This document shows, in pieces, positions 63,744 through 64,000 of a stretch of 64,000 nucleotides of DNA. Made by a program: the position numbers and the translations under genes. Under the pieces are notes generated by a model. The model was given only the letters and a program-made list of their open reading frames with translations, was not told the DNA's origin and did not search any database. The DNA is from Sporolactobacillus sp. THM19-2 (GTDB lineage Bacteria; Bacillota; Bacilli; Bacillales; Sporolactobacillaceae): contig NZ_SEMC01000003.1 in NCBI RefSeq assembly GCF_004153195.1, positions 124,001 to 188,000 on the forward strand, given 5' to 3'. Numbering within the stretch: position 1 is the stretch's first letter; every line of letters starts with the position of its first letter.

Positions 63744-64000
63744 TTATTTCCGGTTCCACCACGCGTACATTTTTCGTGCAATATCTTCCGAAGAGACATG
63801 ATAGGTACCGGCGTCAATCTGAGCCTTAATGTTCTGTACCTTATCCAGGCGCTCCTGTTCCAGTCGATGAGCGCCCTGCATCCGCTTCGCTTCTGAAGAA
63901 ATTTCAACTTTATCGGACTGAGCCGGAGCGGTGCCCGGCTGTTTTCCCTGATGGGGCAGCGGGTATTTCCCATAAGGCTGGACCGGCTGGTAACCATCAA
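63744..64000 (-). CDS. flgM: FlgM, anti-sigma-D factor (5' end outside window)
   Basis: The visible 84 residues read GYQPVQPYGKYPLPHQGKQP ... SDKVEISSEAKRMQG ... LDKVQNIKAQIDAGTYHVSSEDIARKMYAWWNRK, with the FlgM helices that hold sigma-D. Only the first residues are missing. FlgM releases sigma-D when it is exported through the completed hook, turning on the sigma-D promoters seen at 30302 and 31755. It is easily missed, as no start codon lies in the window; another open frame overlapping it (63722-64000) is a shadow. Confidence 0.9.
   Translation of the reverse strand, partial: DGYQPVQPYGKYPLPHQGKQPGTAPAQSDKVEISSEAKRMQGAHRLEQERLDKVQNIKAQIDAGTYHVSSEDIARKMYAWWNRK

Overview
This window is chromosomal DNA of a motile, Gram-positive Bacillales bacterium. 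Gene content and order follow the Bacillus subtilis blocks rapZ-yvcK-whiA-crh, hprK-lgt-ppaX, uvrBA, minJ-ctpB-ftsEX, secA-prfB and flgM-flgN-flgK-flgL-yviE-fliW-csrA/hag-flaG-fliD-fliS-fliT-hpf. The absence of swrA, yvcI and yvlAB suggests a relative outside the B. subtilis group, perhaps near Sporolactobacillus; that placement is only an impression. Almost all core genes lie on the minus strand.

Layout. 1-9250: carbon-catabolite and nucleotide-signalling genes (crh, whiA, yvcK, rapZ), thioredoxin reductase, a TPR protein, ppaX, lgt, hprK and two small membrane proteins. 9394-9694: a tandem 151-base structured repeat. 9695-15033: uvrA, uvrB and abrB. 15332-26673: minJ, a plus-strand orphan membrane gene, ctpB, ftsX, ftsE, a YitT-family gene, prfB with its programmed +1 frameshift, secA, and hpf with a sigma-B-like promoter. 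26883-27297: a complete small plus-strand transcription unit (promoter, 155-base leader, 49-residue acidic protein, terminator). 27522-31781: the late flagellar operons fliT, fliS, fliD, flaG and hag with two sigma-D promoters and CsrA-type sites in the hag leader.

31.8-59.2 kb: an accessory block of about 27 kb sits between hag and csrA, which are neighbours in B. subtilis. It holds a GNAT toxin-antitoxin-like pair; an IS30 remnant; an operon of three dynamin-like GTPases plus one small unrecognised protein; a second transposase remnant; a degraded and partly duplicated LXG (type VII secretion) toxin locus with candidate immunity genes; a cluster of pRiA4b-ORF3-family genes and fragments; gltT; an aldo/keto reductase; a linearmycin-resistance-like ABC transporter and two-component system (LnrLMN/LnrJK type); a palindrome array; an IS200/IS605-like pair of hairpin ends; and a c-di-GMP riboswitch in front of an EAL phosphodiesterase and a PilZ protein. 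59.5-64.0 kb returns to the flagellar cluster (csrA, fliW, yviE, flgL, flgK, flgN, flgM).

The three-GTPase operon at 34.0-40.1 kb is the best candidate for a little-described system. The three proteins have intact GTPase motifs but different membrane-contact features, are translationally coupled to one another and to a small partner, and lie between transposase remnants, with a broken fourth P-loop fragment just downstream. By analogy with bacterial dynamin pairs and the Eleos/Leo systems, membrane surveillance or phage defence is plausible, but nothing in the sequence proves it. Motility and c-di-GMP control are also tightly interwoven here: FlgM/sigma-D, FliW/CsrA acting on the hag leader, and a riboswitch-controlled EAL-PilZ pair next to csrA.
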